Shown here piece after piece: positions 7,358 to 14,578 of a DNA stretch of 14,578 bases; within the stretch, counting starts at the first letter, position 1; the number at the start of each line of letters is the position of its first letter. Position numbers and translations under genes: made by a program. This stretch comes from Eubacteriales bacterium (lineage in GTDB: Bacteria; Bacillota_A; Clostridia; Saccharofermentanales; DTU023), in assembly GCA_030532185.1 (NCBI GenBank), contig JAUNLO010000007.1, positions 7,370-21,947 on the forward strand. The letters run 5' to 3'. Below the pieces are notes generated by a model. The model was not told where the DNA came from. It worked only from the letters and a program-made list of their open reading frames with translations, and ran no database searches.

Positions 7358-8722
7358 ATGAAGAAAAAATCATTTATTTGGGCTCTCAGTTTAGCCCTAG
7401 TCATGGCCCTTTGTATGCCCCGAGCACTTGCTTTAGAAAACACTCCCCAAAATCTCCTAGTGTGTGAAAACGAGGAGCATACACATAATGAATACTGCTA
7501 CAGCCTCACTAATTCCCTCATCTGCGAATTAGAGGAGGTAGAGGGTTTACACCAACACGAGGCAAGCTGCTATAAGGAGGAGGTTATCACGACCTGCGGC
7601 TTGGCGGAGCATAGGCACGGGGAGGAATGTTTTGAGCCCGTAAGCGAACCTGAGCTCGAACCCAGCTTGTTTGAACGCCTGATGGCTTGTAATTCTCCAG
7701 AAGAATTACAAGCGATGCTTGAGATCATCCCCGACGAAGAACTTACTTCCCTGACTGCAGAAGAACAAGCGGCCATCCAGGAAAAATTCTCGGAGCCAGA
7801 GCCCCTTCCCCCGCCCGAAGCAGAGGATAGAGTGCTGATCTGTGCGGAGGACCATCTCCACACAGACGCCTGCTACGGGACGGCTGAGCAGCCCCAGCCA
7901 GAAATCTGTTTATTTGAGCGCCTGATGGCTTGTGAGACCTTAGAAGAATTACAAGTGATGATTGCATCCACTCCTGAGGAACAACTTGCTTCCCTGAGTG
8001 AAGAGGAGCAAGCGGCCATCCAGGAAAAATTCTCAGAGCCAGAGCCCCTTCCCTCGCCCCCAGTAGAGGATAGAGTACTGATCTGTGCGGAGGACCATCT
8101 CCACACGGACGCCTGCTACGGGACAGATGAGCAGACCCAACAGGAAGTCAGTTTATTTGAGCGCCTGATGGCTTGTGAGACCTTAGAAGAATTACAAGTG
8201 ATGATTGCATCCACTCCTGAGGAACAACTTGCTTCCCTGAGTGAAGAGGAGCAAGCGGCCATCCAGGAAAAATTCTCAGAGCCAGAGCCCCTTCCCTCGC
8301 CCCCAGTAGAGGATAGAGTACTGATCTGTGCGGAGGACCATCTCCACACGGACGCCTGCTACGGGACAGATGAGCAGACCCAACAGGAAGTCAGTTTATT
8401 TGAGCGCCTGATGGCTTGTGAGACTGTAGAAGAATTGCACGGACTTATCAGGTCCACTCCTCCAGAAGAACTGATGGACCTAGGTAAGGAGGGAAAAACT
8501 AAAATTCTGGCGAAATTTTCTGTAACTATACCAACTTGTCCTCCACCATCGATAAAAGATAGCCAAGGGAAGGTATATTATTTTGCAAAACCTGCTACTA
8601 GTTTTTTGGGTGGAAGAGAGGCAGACGGAATGCCGAATAATGAGCCTGTGTGTCAAGAAATTATTGCTCCAACCGTAAATTTTACAAATGTATCTCCCTT
8701 AGTTGACTTGCCAGAAGGTTAG
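7358..8722 (+). CDS. Secreted Cys/His repeat protein (C-x4-H-x-H-x3-C modules)
   Basis: This 454-residue protein has a signal peptide ending near ALA (23-25). Three Cys/His modules follow: C36/H41/H43/C47, C56/H65/H67/C71 and C80/H85/H87/C91. Next come three 81-residue repeats (103-183, 184-264, 265-345), each with a predicted helical part beginning LFERLMAC, an acidic/proline linker and a fourth-type module, CAEDHLHTDACY. A degraded fourth helical part (from 346) has no His module. The C-terminus, ending SPLVDLPEG, has no membrane helix or sorting signal. Such H-x-H modules are, from memory, common at the N-termini of large Bacillota surface proteins; metal binding is plausible but unproven. 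AAGGAGG (7344-7350) overlaps the previous stop. Domain function is unknown. Confidence 0.8.
   Translation: MKKKSFIWALSLALVMALCMPRALALENTPQNLLVCENEEHTHNEYCYSLTNSLICELEEVEGLHQHEASCYKEEVITTCGLAEHRHGEECFEPVSEPELEPSLFERLMACNSPEELQAMLEIIPDEELTSLTAEEQAAIQEKFSEPEPLPPPEAEDRVLICAEDHLHTDACYGTAEQPQPEICLFERLMACETLEELQVMIASTPEEQLASLSEEEQAAIQEKFSEPEPLPSPPVEDRVLICAEDHLHTDACYGTDEQTQQEVSLFERLMACETLEELQVMIASTPEEQLASLSEEEQAAIQEKFSEPEPLPSPPVEDRVLICAEDHLHTDACYGTDEQTQQEVSLFERLMACETVEELHGLIRSTPPEELMDLGKEGKTKILAKFSVTIPTCPPPSIKDSQGKVYYFAKPATSFLGGREADGMPNNEPVCQEIIAPTVNFTNVSPLVDLPEG
7664..8521 (+). repeat. 243-base in-frame tandem repeats
   Basis: The three full units are 7664-7906, 7907-8149 and 8150-8392; a partial fourth starts at 8393. 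Units 2 and 3 differ only in the first base of their first codon (TGT against AGT), and the perfect copy runs 7908-8181 against 8151-8424 (274 bases). Unit 1 is clearly related but diverged. This indicates a recent duplication inside the Cys/His repeat gene. Confidence 0.95.
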
Positions 8723-8752
8723 AGATAATGAAAAAATAAAGGTTGACGTAAC

Positions 8753-11740
8753 ATGAAGAAGTCTAACATTATATCTTTATTTCTAGTCAATGCACTGCTG
8801 CTTTCATTTTTTATCTCCAGTTGGCTGGTATCACCCGTTTACGCTTTCGCTAAAGAGGAGAATGGCATGAAAGTTGACAAATGGGTAACGGACAATGGAA
8901 ACGATACCTATACAATTACTTTGGAGGCTTATGCTACAGGCGAAAAGACAATAACTGAGGAGACTGAATCCATACCAGCGGACATAATATTGGTACTAGA
9001 CCAGTCTGGTTCGATGGCCCATTATATGTCCTATGACTTTCAATTATATACATCAGATTTGCGTAACGAACGATTTTATACGCTCAGGCATAATGGAGAT
9101 GGCGGTCAAAATCTATATCATAAACTAAGTAATGGGCACTATGCCCCCGTATCTGTATTAAGAGAGAATATTGATAGATTTAATGAATATCACTTTAGCT
9201 ACAAAAATGCTAACTACTATTATGTTTATATTAATGAACGGAATCTATATAGGTGGAATGGCCAGCAATTTCTCAATGTTACAATGTACTCGTGGGATGA
9301 TGGGGATGACTACATTTATCATTATGAAACCCCAGATGGCTGGTGGTATCAATTAAGAGGAGCAGATTCTAACCCCAGATACTTTGAAGGATTTGGTCCA
9401 CTTTACTATTACTCAGATACAGATGTACTTTATACATATTACTATCCGGGTTTATACGGAAATTTAGAGCCGATTGGGGAGTCTGTGGGTGAAACTACAT
9501 ATCCCAAATTTGAGTTTTATGAAAGGGTTGCAACACCAAACAGCGCAACGAGAATTTCAGCTTTGAAAAGGGCTGTTGCTGGAACACCCGCTACTGAAGA
9601 TGGATTTATTCAAAGTATCCAAAAAAAGGCGGTCGGTGTTGACGGTATTTTCGGAACTAATGATGATGTCAATCACCGTGTTGCTGTAGTCGGTTTTGCC
9701 ACCGGTGAATACGGCCAAAATAATGACGTATTTACGAATACCGAAGTTTTTGTGGGTGAAACCCAGTATAACTACAATGACGATGCCGCCCTCCACTACG
9801 CAGATGCTTTGCAAAATATGAACACACAAAATGGATATGACAACATAGTCGCTTCCATAAATAATTTATCTACCAATGGTGCCACCTACCCCAACTATGG
9901 CTTAGCTATGGCAAAAGGGATATTGGATGCAAATCCTATAAACTCTGAGGAACAAAGAAACCGAGTTGTAGTCTTATTCACTGATGGAGAGCCAGGCTAT
10001 AGTAGTTTTGATGTTGGTGTCGCTAATTCTGCAGTTAACCAAGCGCGTTTATTAAAGAATAGTGGTGTAACTGTTTACACTGTAGGTATTTTTGATGGGG
10101 CGGATGCCTCAGCTGATGGTGTTGCTTCAGGTGCCCCCAATAGACTGGCAAATCAATTTATGCACGATGTTTCCTCTAACAATGGTACTCCCAGCAATCT
10201 AGGATATTACTTATCCGCGTCAGATACGGATACTTTATCTGAAATTTTTCAGCAAATTTCTAATCAGATTGAGGTAGGCGGCTCAAATACAACCTTAGGG
10301 GCAGATTCCCTCATCATGGACTATATCACTCCTTATTTCGAATTTCCCGAGGGAACAACAAGTGATAGTGTCATCCTTAAGACTTTTGCATACAAGGGAG
10401 ATAATCAGTGGGAACCTAATTCAAACTCTATGGGGGCTACAGCAAGCATATACGATAATGCAGTTAGTGTTACCGGCTTTGACTTTTCAGCGAACTGGTG
10501 TGGCACAGAGGAGGTGAATGGTGTTACCCATTATCGGGGCAACAAACTAGTAGTTTCATTCAATGTCAAACGCAGGTCGGGATTTATCGGCGGGAATGCT
10601 GTGCCAACCAATGATTTTGCCGGAGTGTATCAGAATAACAATGCCAATAATCCTATAATTCTCTTCCCCAAACCTACAGTCGATTTAACTATTCCCGAAA
10701 TATCCATTTCGGTACCCGAAAAGCACATATATCTTTTCCAAGATGTGTCAGCAGAAACACTCAGATCTGCAAAGGTAAAGGTAGGAGAAGGAATATTCCT
10801 CGATTTAAATAAGTATTTTGATAATAGCTACGGTTTGTACTATTGGCAGTATGCTTTTGTCGATATTGAGGTTGTAATAAACGATAAAGATGGAAATCCT
10901 ATTGTTAGCGGACTTGATGATCTCATAGAAGATAGTCAATACACGGTTTACGTAAAAATTTCTCCCAAACACCCCGGTACTACTGTTGATCAAACTGATG
11001 AAGGAACCGGAGAAATCTATGTTTATACGCCTGAACTAACCTTCAAGGATGGAGAAATTTGGTACGGTGGAGATATTCCATCTTATCAGAGTCTTCTAAA
11101 CAAAAAAATCGACGAAAAATGGCAACATGGTGAGACCCTGGCAGATACTAATACAATGGGTTCTGCCCCCTCTCTAGAGTTAAGGTTTCCCACTATGCAG
11201 ACCTTTCTAGAGAGTCGTATTATCAATACTAAGCAAGATGTGTCCGTTCAGGTAAATGTGAGTATTGGTGAAAAAAATATAAATAATAAAACAACCTTCA
11301 AGCACACTCCCTGTGAGGGCAAGACCTGTGACCCCGATGGAGGGTATGAATTTCTTCTACACAATAACACTTGTAAGGTGACCGTAAAGAAGGAAAAAGG
11401 GACTGTCGGTGAGCCCTATGTCTTTACACTTATAAAAGACGGCAAACCCTATTCCGAAGTAACTATTGTAGGAAACGATAGCAAAACTATTTATGAATTA
11501 CCTATCGGTACCTACACCATTGCGGAGGATGAGCAGTGGAGTTGGCGTTATCAGCCCAATTACACCCCCGCTTTCACTCCCGATGGCACTTCAAACCTTA
11601 ATCTAAATCAGATAAAGGGACTGGTGCTATCATCTGATAATCCTTCAGGTAAAATCATTTGTACTAACAATAAAACCCATGACTTATGGCTCAATGGCTA
11701 TAGCCAAGTTGAAAAAAATGTATATGGAGCAACTCAATAA
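8753..11740 (+). CDS. Large secreted von Willebrand A protein with tyrosine-rich insert
   Basis: This 995-residue protein has a signal peptide cleaved near residue 31-33. The VWA domain (about 75-510) has MIDAS D83-Q-S-G-S87, a probable Thr in NGATYPNYG, and D411 in VVLFTDGEPG. Between the first motif and helix TRISALKRAV (near 265) is an extra stretch of about 175 residues holding nearly 30 tyrosines. Beyond the VWA, the FSANWCGTEE and GFIGGNAVPTNDFAGVY region and a C-terminal pilin-like beta domain (from about 874, with LPIGTYTIAEDEQWSWRYQ) resemble clostridial pilus-tip proteins I recall. No LPXTG or C-terminal membrane helix is present. The ribosome site is weak (AAAGG, 8738-8742). Predicted role: adhesin or tip component. 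Confidence 0.82.
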   Translation: MKKSNIISLFLVNALLLSFFISSWLVSPVYAFAKEENGMKVDKWVTDNGNDTYTITLEAYATGEKTITEETESIPADIILVLDQSGSMAHYMSYDFQLYTSDLRNERFYTLRHNGDGGQNLYHKLSNGHYAPVSVLRENIDRFNEYHFSYKNANYYYVYINERNLYRWNGQQFLNVTMYSWDDGDDYIYHYETPDGWWYQLRGADSNPRYFEGFGPLYYYSDTDVLYTYYYPGLYGNLEPIGESVGETTYPKFEFYERVATPNSATRISALKRAVAGTPATEDGFIQSIQKKAVGVDGIFGTNDDVNHRVAVVGFATGEYGQNNDVFTNTEVFVGETQYNYNDDAALHYADALQNMNTQNGYDNIVASINNLSTNGATYPNYGLAMAKGILDANPINSEEQRNRVVVLFTDGEPGYSSFDVGVANSAVNQARLLKNSGVTVYTVGIFDGADASADGVASGAPNRLANQFMHDVSSNNGTPSNLGYYLSASDTDTLSEIFQQISNQIEVGGSNTTLGADSLIMDYITPYFEFPEGTTSDSVILKTFAYKGDNQWEPNSNSMGATASIYDNAVSVTGFDFSANWCGTEEVNGVTHYRGNKLVVSFNVKRRSGFIGGNAVPTNDFAGVYQNNNANNPIILFPKPTVDLTIPEISISVPEKHIYLFQDVSAETLRSAKVKVGEGIFLDLNKYFDNSYGLYYWQYAFVDIEVVINDKDGNPIVSGLDDLIEDSQYTVYVKISPKHPGTTVDQTDEGTGEIYVYTPELTFKDGEIWYGGDIPSYQSLLNKKIDEKWQHGETLADTNTMGSAPSLELRFPTMQTFLESRIINTKQDVSVQVNVSIGEKNINNKTTFKHTPCEGKTCDPDGGYEFLLHNNTCKVTVKKEKGTVGEPYVFTLIKDGKPYSEVTIVGNDSKTIYELPIGTYTIAEDEQWSWRYQPNYTPAFTPDGTSNLNLNQIKGLVLSSDNPSGKIICTNNKTHDLWLNGYSQVEKNVYGATQ

Positions 11741-11779
11741 GGTATGGAAGCTCAAAGTCGCAAGGAAAGGGGGAGAATG

Positions 11780-12388
11780 ATGTACCAAGATAGCTATGCT
11801 CGAGCACGGTTATCTCTGTCGCCCAGGAAAAAACCAAAGCGTAGGAAATTCCCCCTGCTTTTCCTTGCTTTTCTCCTTATTGCAGTCCTGACGATTGGGG
11901 GTAGCCTTGCTTATTTATTGACCCAGACCAAGGGTTTGGTCAATACATTCACCCCTTCCCAGGTAAGCTGTAAGGTTACAGAAGATTTTGATGGTACAAC
12001 CAAGAAAAATGTCAACGTAACAAACACCGGTGATACCGAGGCCTATATTCGGGTAAAGTTGGTGTCCTATAGGGTAAATGAGGGTGGGCAGCACATTGGC
12101 GGTCTTGCCCCAATTCCAACCTTTACCCCGGGGGGGAATTGGGTAAATCATGGCGAATATTACTACTACACCCTACCAGTTGCACCTGGTAAGATGCCCG
12201 CTAATCCCTTAATAGACGATACAGGTATTAAATTAGCTTCCTATAATGACGCTGACGGCGGCAAGCAGGTCATCGAAGTCATGGCGGAGGCCATACAAAG
12301 TGGCCCGGTAAAGGCAGTTGGTGAGTCTTGGGGGGTAAGTATCGCAGAAAATAGTGTCACTCCTTATGTTGTTTCAGGAGGCGAGTAA
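11780..12388 (+). CDS. SipW-dependent TasA-like secreted subunit 4
   Basis: This is a protein of about 202 residues with a basic cytoplasmic leader (RKKPKRRK), one hydrophobic segment, and the SipW-type region GGSLAYLLTQTKGLVNTFTP. The mature part has V-N-V-T-N-T-G-D followed by AYIRVKLVSY, the same strand pattern as subunit 3, and a single cysteine, C64. ATG at 11780 or 11777 fits the AAAGGGGGAG run (11766-11775); ATG at 11744 is also in frame but has poor spacing, and would add 12 residues. The next gene's AGGAGG lies inside its last codons, so translation of the two is closely linked. Placement beside the LIHTG protein suggests a basal or connecting subunit (inference). Confidence 0.82.
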   Translation: MYQDSYARARLSLSPRKKPKRRKFPLLFLAFLLIAVLTIGGSLAYLLTQTKGLVNTFTPSQVSCKVTEDFDGTTKKNVNVTNTGDTEAYIRVKLVSYRVNEGGQHIGGLAPIPTFTPGGNWVNHGEYYYYTLPVAPGKMPANPLIDDTGIKLASYNDADGGKQVIEVMAEAIQSGPVKAVGESWGVSIAENSVTPYVVSGGE

Positions 12389-12390
12389 AA

Positions 12391-13809
12391 GTGAAAGCTA
12401 AATTATTAAGAGCCCTTGTCAGACTTTGCCCCCTTCTACTAGCCCTAATCATGGTCTCAAGTCTGTCCCCCACGGCCCTAGAGGCGAGCCCGGCCGTTAG
12501 TTTCGAGGGGGGAAATCTAATTGTCTTTGCCCCAGGCAGCCTACCTACAGCTAGTAATTTATTTGCGGGCTTTCAGACTGCAATGCCGGGCGATAGCTTA
12601 GAGCAAAAAATCACGGTACAGAATAACTCCTCTACTTACGATTATATTAAGGTTTATCTGCGTGCTCTCCCCCATGATGTGATTGAAAACCCCCTGAGTG
12701 ACCAGGTAAAGGAAATGCTACAGGCAGACGAGCGACGTGGAGGAGACTCAGAACTCGTGTATATGCATGATTTCTTGGCTCAGCTATCTTTAACCGTGCG
12801 CACCGGTACAGAAGAAATTTTCCACGATTCACCTCAGAAGCTTGGTAGTCTCGCCGACAACGTGTTACTGGGAAAATTAGGGCCTGGAGAAAGCCTAGAG
12901 CTTTCTCTCGAGTTAAAGCTTCCACCTGAGCTGGATAATAAGTATGCCAACCGCATCGGAGAAGTTGACTGGGTTTTTAGCGTGGAAGGCTTCGACCAAC
13001 CAACATCCGCCCCTGAGGACGATACCTTGCTCACAGTCCGCAAAGTATGGCAAGACGACCCCCAAGAGCGGCCAGATAGCGTAACTGTCCAGCTACTCCG
13101 TGATGGCGAGCCTCATGCAGAGCAGGAATTGAACGAGGCAAATCATTGGGTCTATACCTGGGATGGGCTGGATAGTAATTATGAGTGGAGTGTGAGGGAG
13201 ACGAATATACCGGAAGGGTATGAGGTCACCCATGCAAGTGAAGCTAACACGATTACCATCGTAAACACTAAGAATCCTACAGAACCTACTGAGCCTACCA
13301 ATCCTACAGAACCCACAGAGCCACTAGAGCCCGATGAACCCACCGAGCCCACGGAGCCTCCCCAACCCTCCGAACCCGAATTTACACCCGAAATACCAAA
13401 TCCAGATAAACCTTCTCCTCCTCTGGAACCAGTCGCTCCCGTAAATCTAAGTGTCGTAAAAAAATGGGATAATTTGGGCAACAAGAGGCCAGACTCCGTA
13501 CAAATCACCCTATACAATGGCACTACTGCAGTCGAGTCCGTGGTCCTAGGAGCTTGGAATAACTGGTCCTACACTTGGTACAACCTGGATGGTCATGGGA
13601 ATTGGCAGCTTATAGAAACTCATATCCCCCCTGGCTATGTACCATCCTATGCCTATGCTAACGGTGTTGTGACTGTGACCAACACAGCCTCCCTAATCCA
13701 CACCGGTCGCCTAAACTGGCCTATCCCCGTATTGGGAGGTCTAGGCCTGGTATTAGTCGTTGCTGGCATTTTCCTTGTCCTCAAGAAAAGGAAAACTGAA
13801 CGTGCATAA
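12391..13809 (+). CDS. Sortase-anchored Cna_B stalk protein with TasA-like head (LIHTG)
   Basis: This 472-residue protein has a signal peptide (1-32), then a beta-rich head (about 33-205) with MPGD at 65-68, ITVQNNSS and DYIKVYLRA. Two Cna_B domains follow: 213-293 (TVRKVWQDD; candidate isopeptide K218, E270, N292) and 351-431 (K357, E409, N431). They are joined by a Pro/Glu/Thr linker (294-350) of PTEP-type repeats. LIHTG (435-439), a membrane helix and KKRKTERA end it. LIxTG followed by N-W-P is, from memory, a frequent sorting signal in Clostridia beside a sortase gene, as here. No cysteines are seen after the signal. The start is GTG with AGGAGG at 12376-12381. Likely role: covalently wall-bound base or stalk. 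Confidence 0.87.
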   Translation: MKAKLLRALVRLCPLLLALIMVSSLSPTALEASPAVSFEGGNLIVFAPGSLPTASNLFAGFQTAMPGDSLEQKITVQNNSSTYDYIKVYLRALPHDVIENPLSDQVKEMLQADERRGGDSELVYMHDFLAQLSLTVRTGTEEIFHDSPQKLGSLADNVLLGKLGPGESLELSLELKLPPELDNKYANRIGEVDWVFSVEGFDQPTSAPEDDTLLTVRKVWQDDPQERPDSVTVQLLRDGEPHAEQELNEANHWVYTWDGLDSNYEWSVRETNIPEGYEVTHASEANTITIVNTKNPTEPTEPTNPTEPTEPLEPDEPTEPTEPPQPSEPEFTPEIPNPDKPSPPLEPVAPVNLSVVKKWDNLGNKRPDSVQITLYNGTTAVESVVLGAWNNWSYTWYNLDGHGNWQLIETHIPPGYVPSYAYANGVVTVTNTASLIHTGRLNWPIPVLGGLGLVLVVAGIFLVLKKRKTERA

Positions 13810-14422
13810 AAAAATAGGCCTGTTGCTGATACTCTTAGGTACAGTACTAATTCTGGGGGCATTATTACTCTTTGTGTATAACCGCAATCAGGATGCCCAA
13901 GCAGGTAAGCAGGCAGAGGAACTCGTCTTGCAGATGCACGACATCATTCACGAGCAGACTAGAAGTGCAGAAAGCAGGAGAGATGTCTGTAATCCTACGG
14001 AACAACTCCCCTCCGACTTACCGGTCAAAGAAATTGAAGGTTATGATTATATTGGGTACCTTACCCTGCCCAGCTTAGACCTTGAGCTTCCTGTAATGTC
14101 AGAATGGGATTATACAAGGCTAGAACTTGCGCCTTGTCGTCAATTTGGCTCCTCTCGCACGGACGATTTAGTAATTGCCGCCCACAACGGTCCCAACCAT
14201 TTCGGCCTGCTCTTTCAGCTCACACCAGGTGATCGCATATATTTTACAGATTTTGACGGTCTGAAAAATAGATACGAGGTCGTAAACCAGATGGCCCTCG
14301 CCCCCACTGAAGTTGCGGCAGTGCAAAATAGTGGCTACGATTTGGTCCTCTATACCTGTAGCTATTCCGCCCAAAACCGAGTAACAGTATTTTGCAATCG
14401 CCTACAATTTAGCGAAAAATAA
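13802..14422 (+). CDS. Sortase
   Basis: This 206-residue transpeptidase has one N-terminal membrane helix (about 4-25), so its catalytic domain is outside the cell. The core shows YIGYLTLPSLDLELPVMSEWDY, then H128 in VIAAHNGPNHFG, C186 in VLYTCSYS and R193 in QNRVTV, the sortase His-Cys-Arg triad. It probably cleaves the LIHTG signal of the preceding gene, and possibly LPRTG of the first VWA protein. GTG at 13802 overlaps the preceding stop by eight bases and has AAGGA at 13788-13792; an upstream in-frame ATG at 13760 lacks a good site and lies inside the previous gene. The subclass (B-like or other) cannot be settled by eye. Three further cysteines are present. Confidence 0.9.
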   Translation: MHKKIGLLLILLGTVLILGALLLFVYNRNQDAQAGKQAEELVLQMHDIIHEQTRSAESRRDVCNPTEQLPSDLPVKEIEGYDYIGYLTLPSLDLELPVMSEWDYTRLELAPCRQFGSSRTDDLVIAAHNGPNHFGLLFQLTPGDRIYFTDFDGLKNRYEVVNQMALAPTEVAAVQNSGYDLVLYTCSYSAQNRVTVFCNRLQFSEK

Positions 14423-14578
14423 CTATATTTTACTTAATTATTTAATATATCAATACATAATTTTGCATGTTTTACCACAAACTTACAAGATTTTTTTAAT
14501 TCGAACCTCCTAATCATTTTTCTCGTAAGCGTCAAACCTATCGTCGTCTACCCACTAAGGAAACGAAGCATTAAACTG
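14423..14578 (+). other. AT-rich intergenic end of the window
   Basis: No gene start, tRNA or GC-rich terminator is visible on either strand in these 156 bases. The operon end is therefore not defined by an obvious intrinsic terminator. On the minus strand AGGAGG occurs near 14505-14510 but is followed only by TTG-TAA. Confidence 0.5.

Noticed and set aside
7873..8349. Two near-identical 77-codon minus-strand frames
   Set aside because: They are shadows of the 243-base coding repeats, not a duplicated gene.
7664..8521. CRISPR-like or non-coding repeat array
   Set aside because: The units are long, directly adjacent and in frame within a signal-peptide protein; there are no spacers.
8720..8753. 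Stop-codon readthrough joining the Cys/His protein to the VWA protein
   Set aside because: TAG, TAA, TGA and TGA all occur in frame between them and the second protein has its own signal peptide.
13179..13523. 114-codon minus-strand frame rich in Gly-Ser-Val
   Set aside because: It is the complement of the Pro/Glu/Thr linker of the Cna_B protein.
14499..14508. ATTCGAACCT, the reverse complement of the tRNA-fMet T-arm bases 1881-1890, as a possible att site
   Set aside because: Only 10 bases match, in inverted orientation, and they fall in the universal T-loop sequence; no flanking identity exists.

Overview
The window looks like the chromosome of a Gram-positive bacterium of the Bacillota, most likely an anaerobic Clostridia-type organism. 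The support is strong AGGAGG-type ribosome sites, tRNA genes with encoded CCA, a SipW-type (ER-type) signal peptidase, sortase sorting signals (LPRTG and LIHTG), Cna_B stalk domains and C-x4-H-x-H-x3-C surface repeats. No genus can be named from the sequence. All genes I accept are on the + strand.

Layout. Positions 1-170 hold the last codons of a gene with a PstS-like motif, followed by two hairpins; the second is a textbook terminator. A uracil permease of the NCS2 family (259-1632) comes next, then tRNA-Leu(UAA) and an initiator tRNA-Met with their own promoter and terminator. By eye this part is more GC-rich and looks like ordinary core chromosome.

From about 2.2 kb to the end the window is one surface-structure locus. 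A von Willebrand A (VWA) protein with an LPRTG anchor (2197-4275) stands alone. After a 404-base gap with a candidate promoter comes a long run of genes: SipW-type signal peptidase (4680), two paralogous TasA/CalY-like secreted subunits (5305, 6012), a third divergent one (6764), a secreted Cys/His repeat protein (7358), a large VWA protein with a tyrosine-rich insert and no sorting signal (8753), a fourth SipW-type subunit (11780), a membrane-spanning Cna_B protein with an LIHTG signal (12391), and a sortase (13802). The last three are packed or overlapping, and most starts have good ribosome sites.

How they may work together (inference): SipW would release four small beta-rich subunits whose signal sequences carry the 'LAYLT...NTFT' type cleavage region. 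The sortase would attach the LIHTG protein, and perhaps the LPRTG protein, to the wall. The head of the LIHTG protein carries the same Pro-Gly / Val-x-Asn / Tyr-x-x-Val pattern as the SipW substrates. It could therefore be the wall-bound base onto which TasA-like subunits assemble, with the VWA proteins as adhesive parts. This combination of SipW/TasA-type and sortase/Cna_B-type parts in one apparent operon is the most interesting thing in the window. No transcription regulator, transposase, integrase or CRISPR array is visible.
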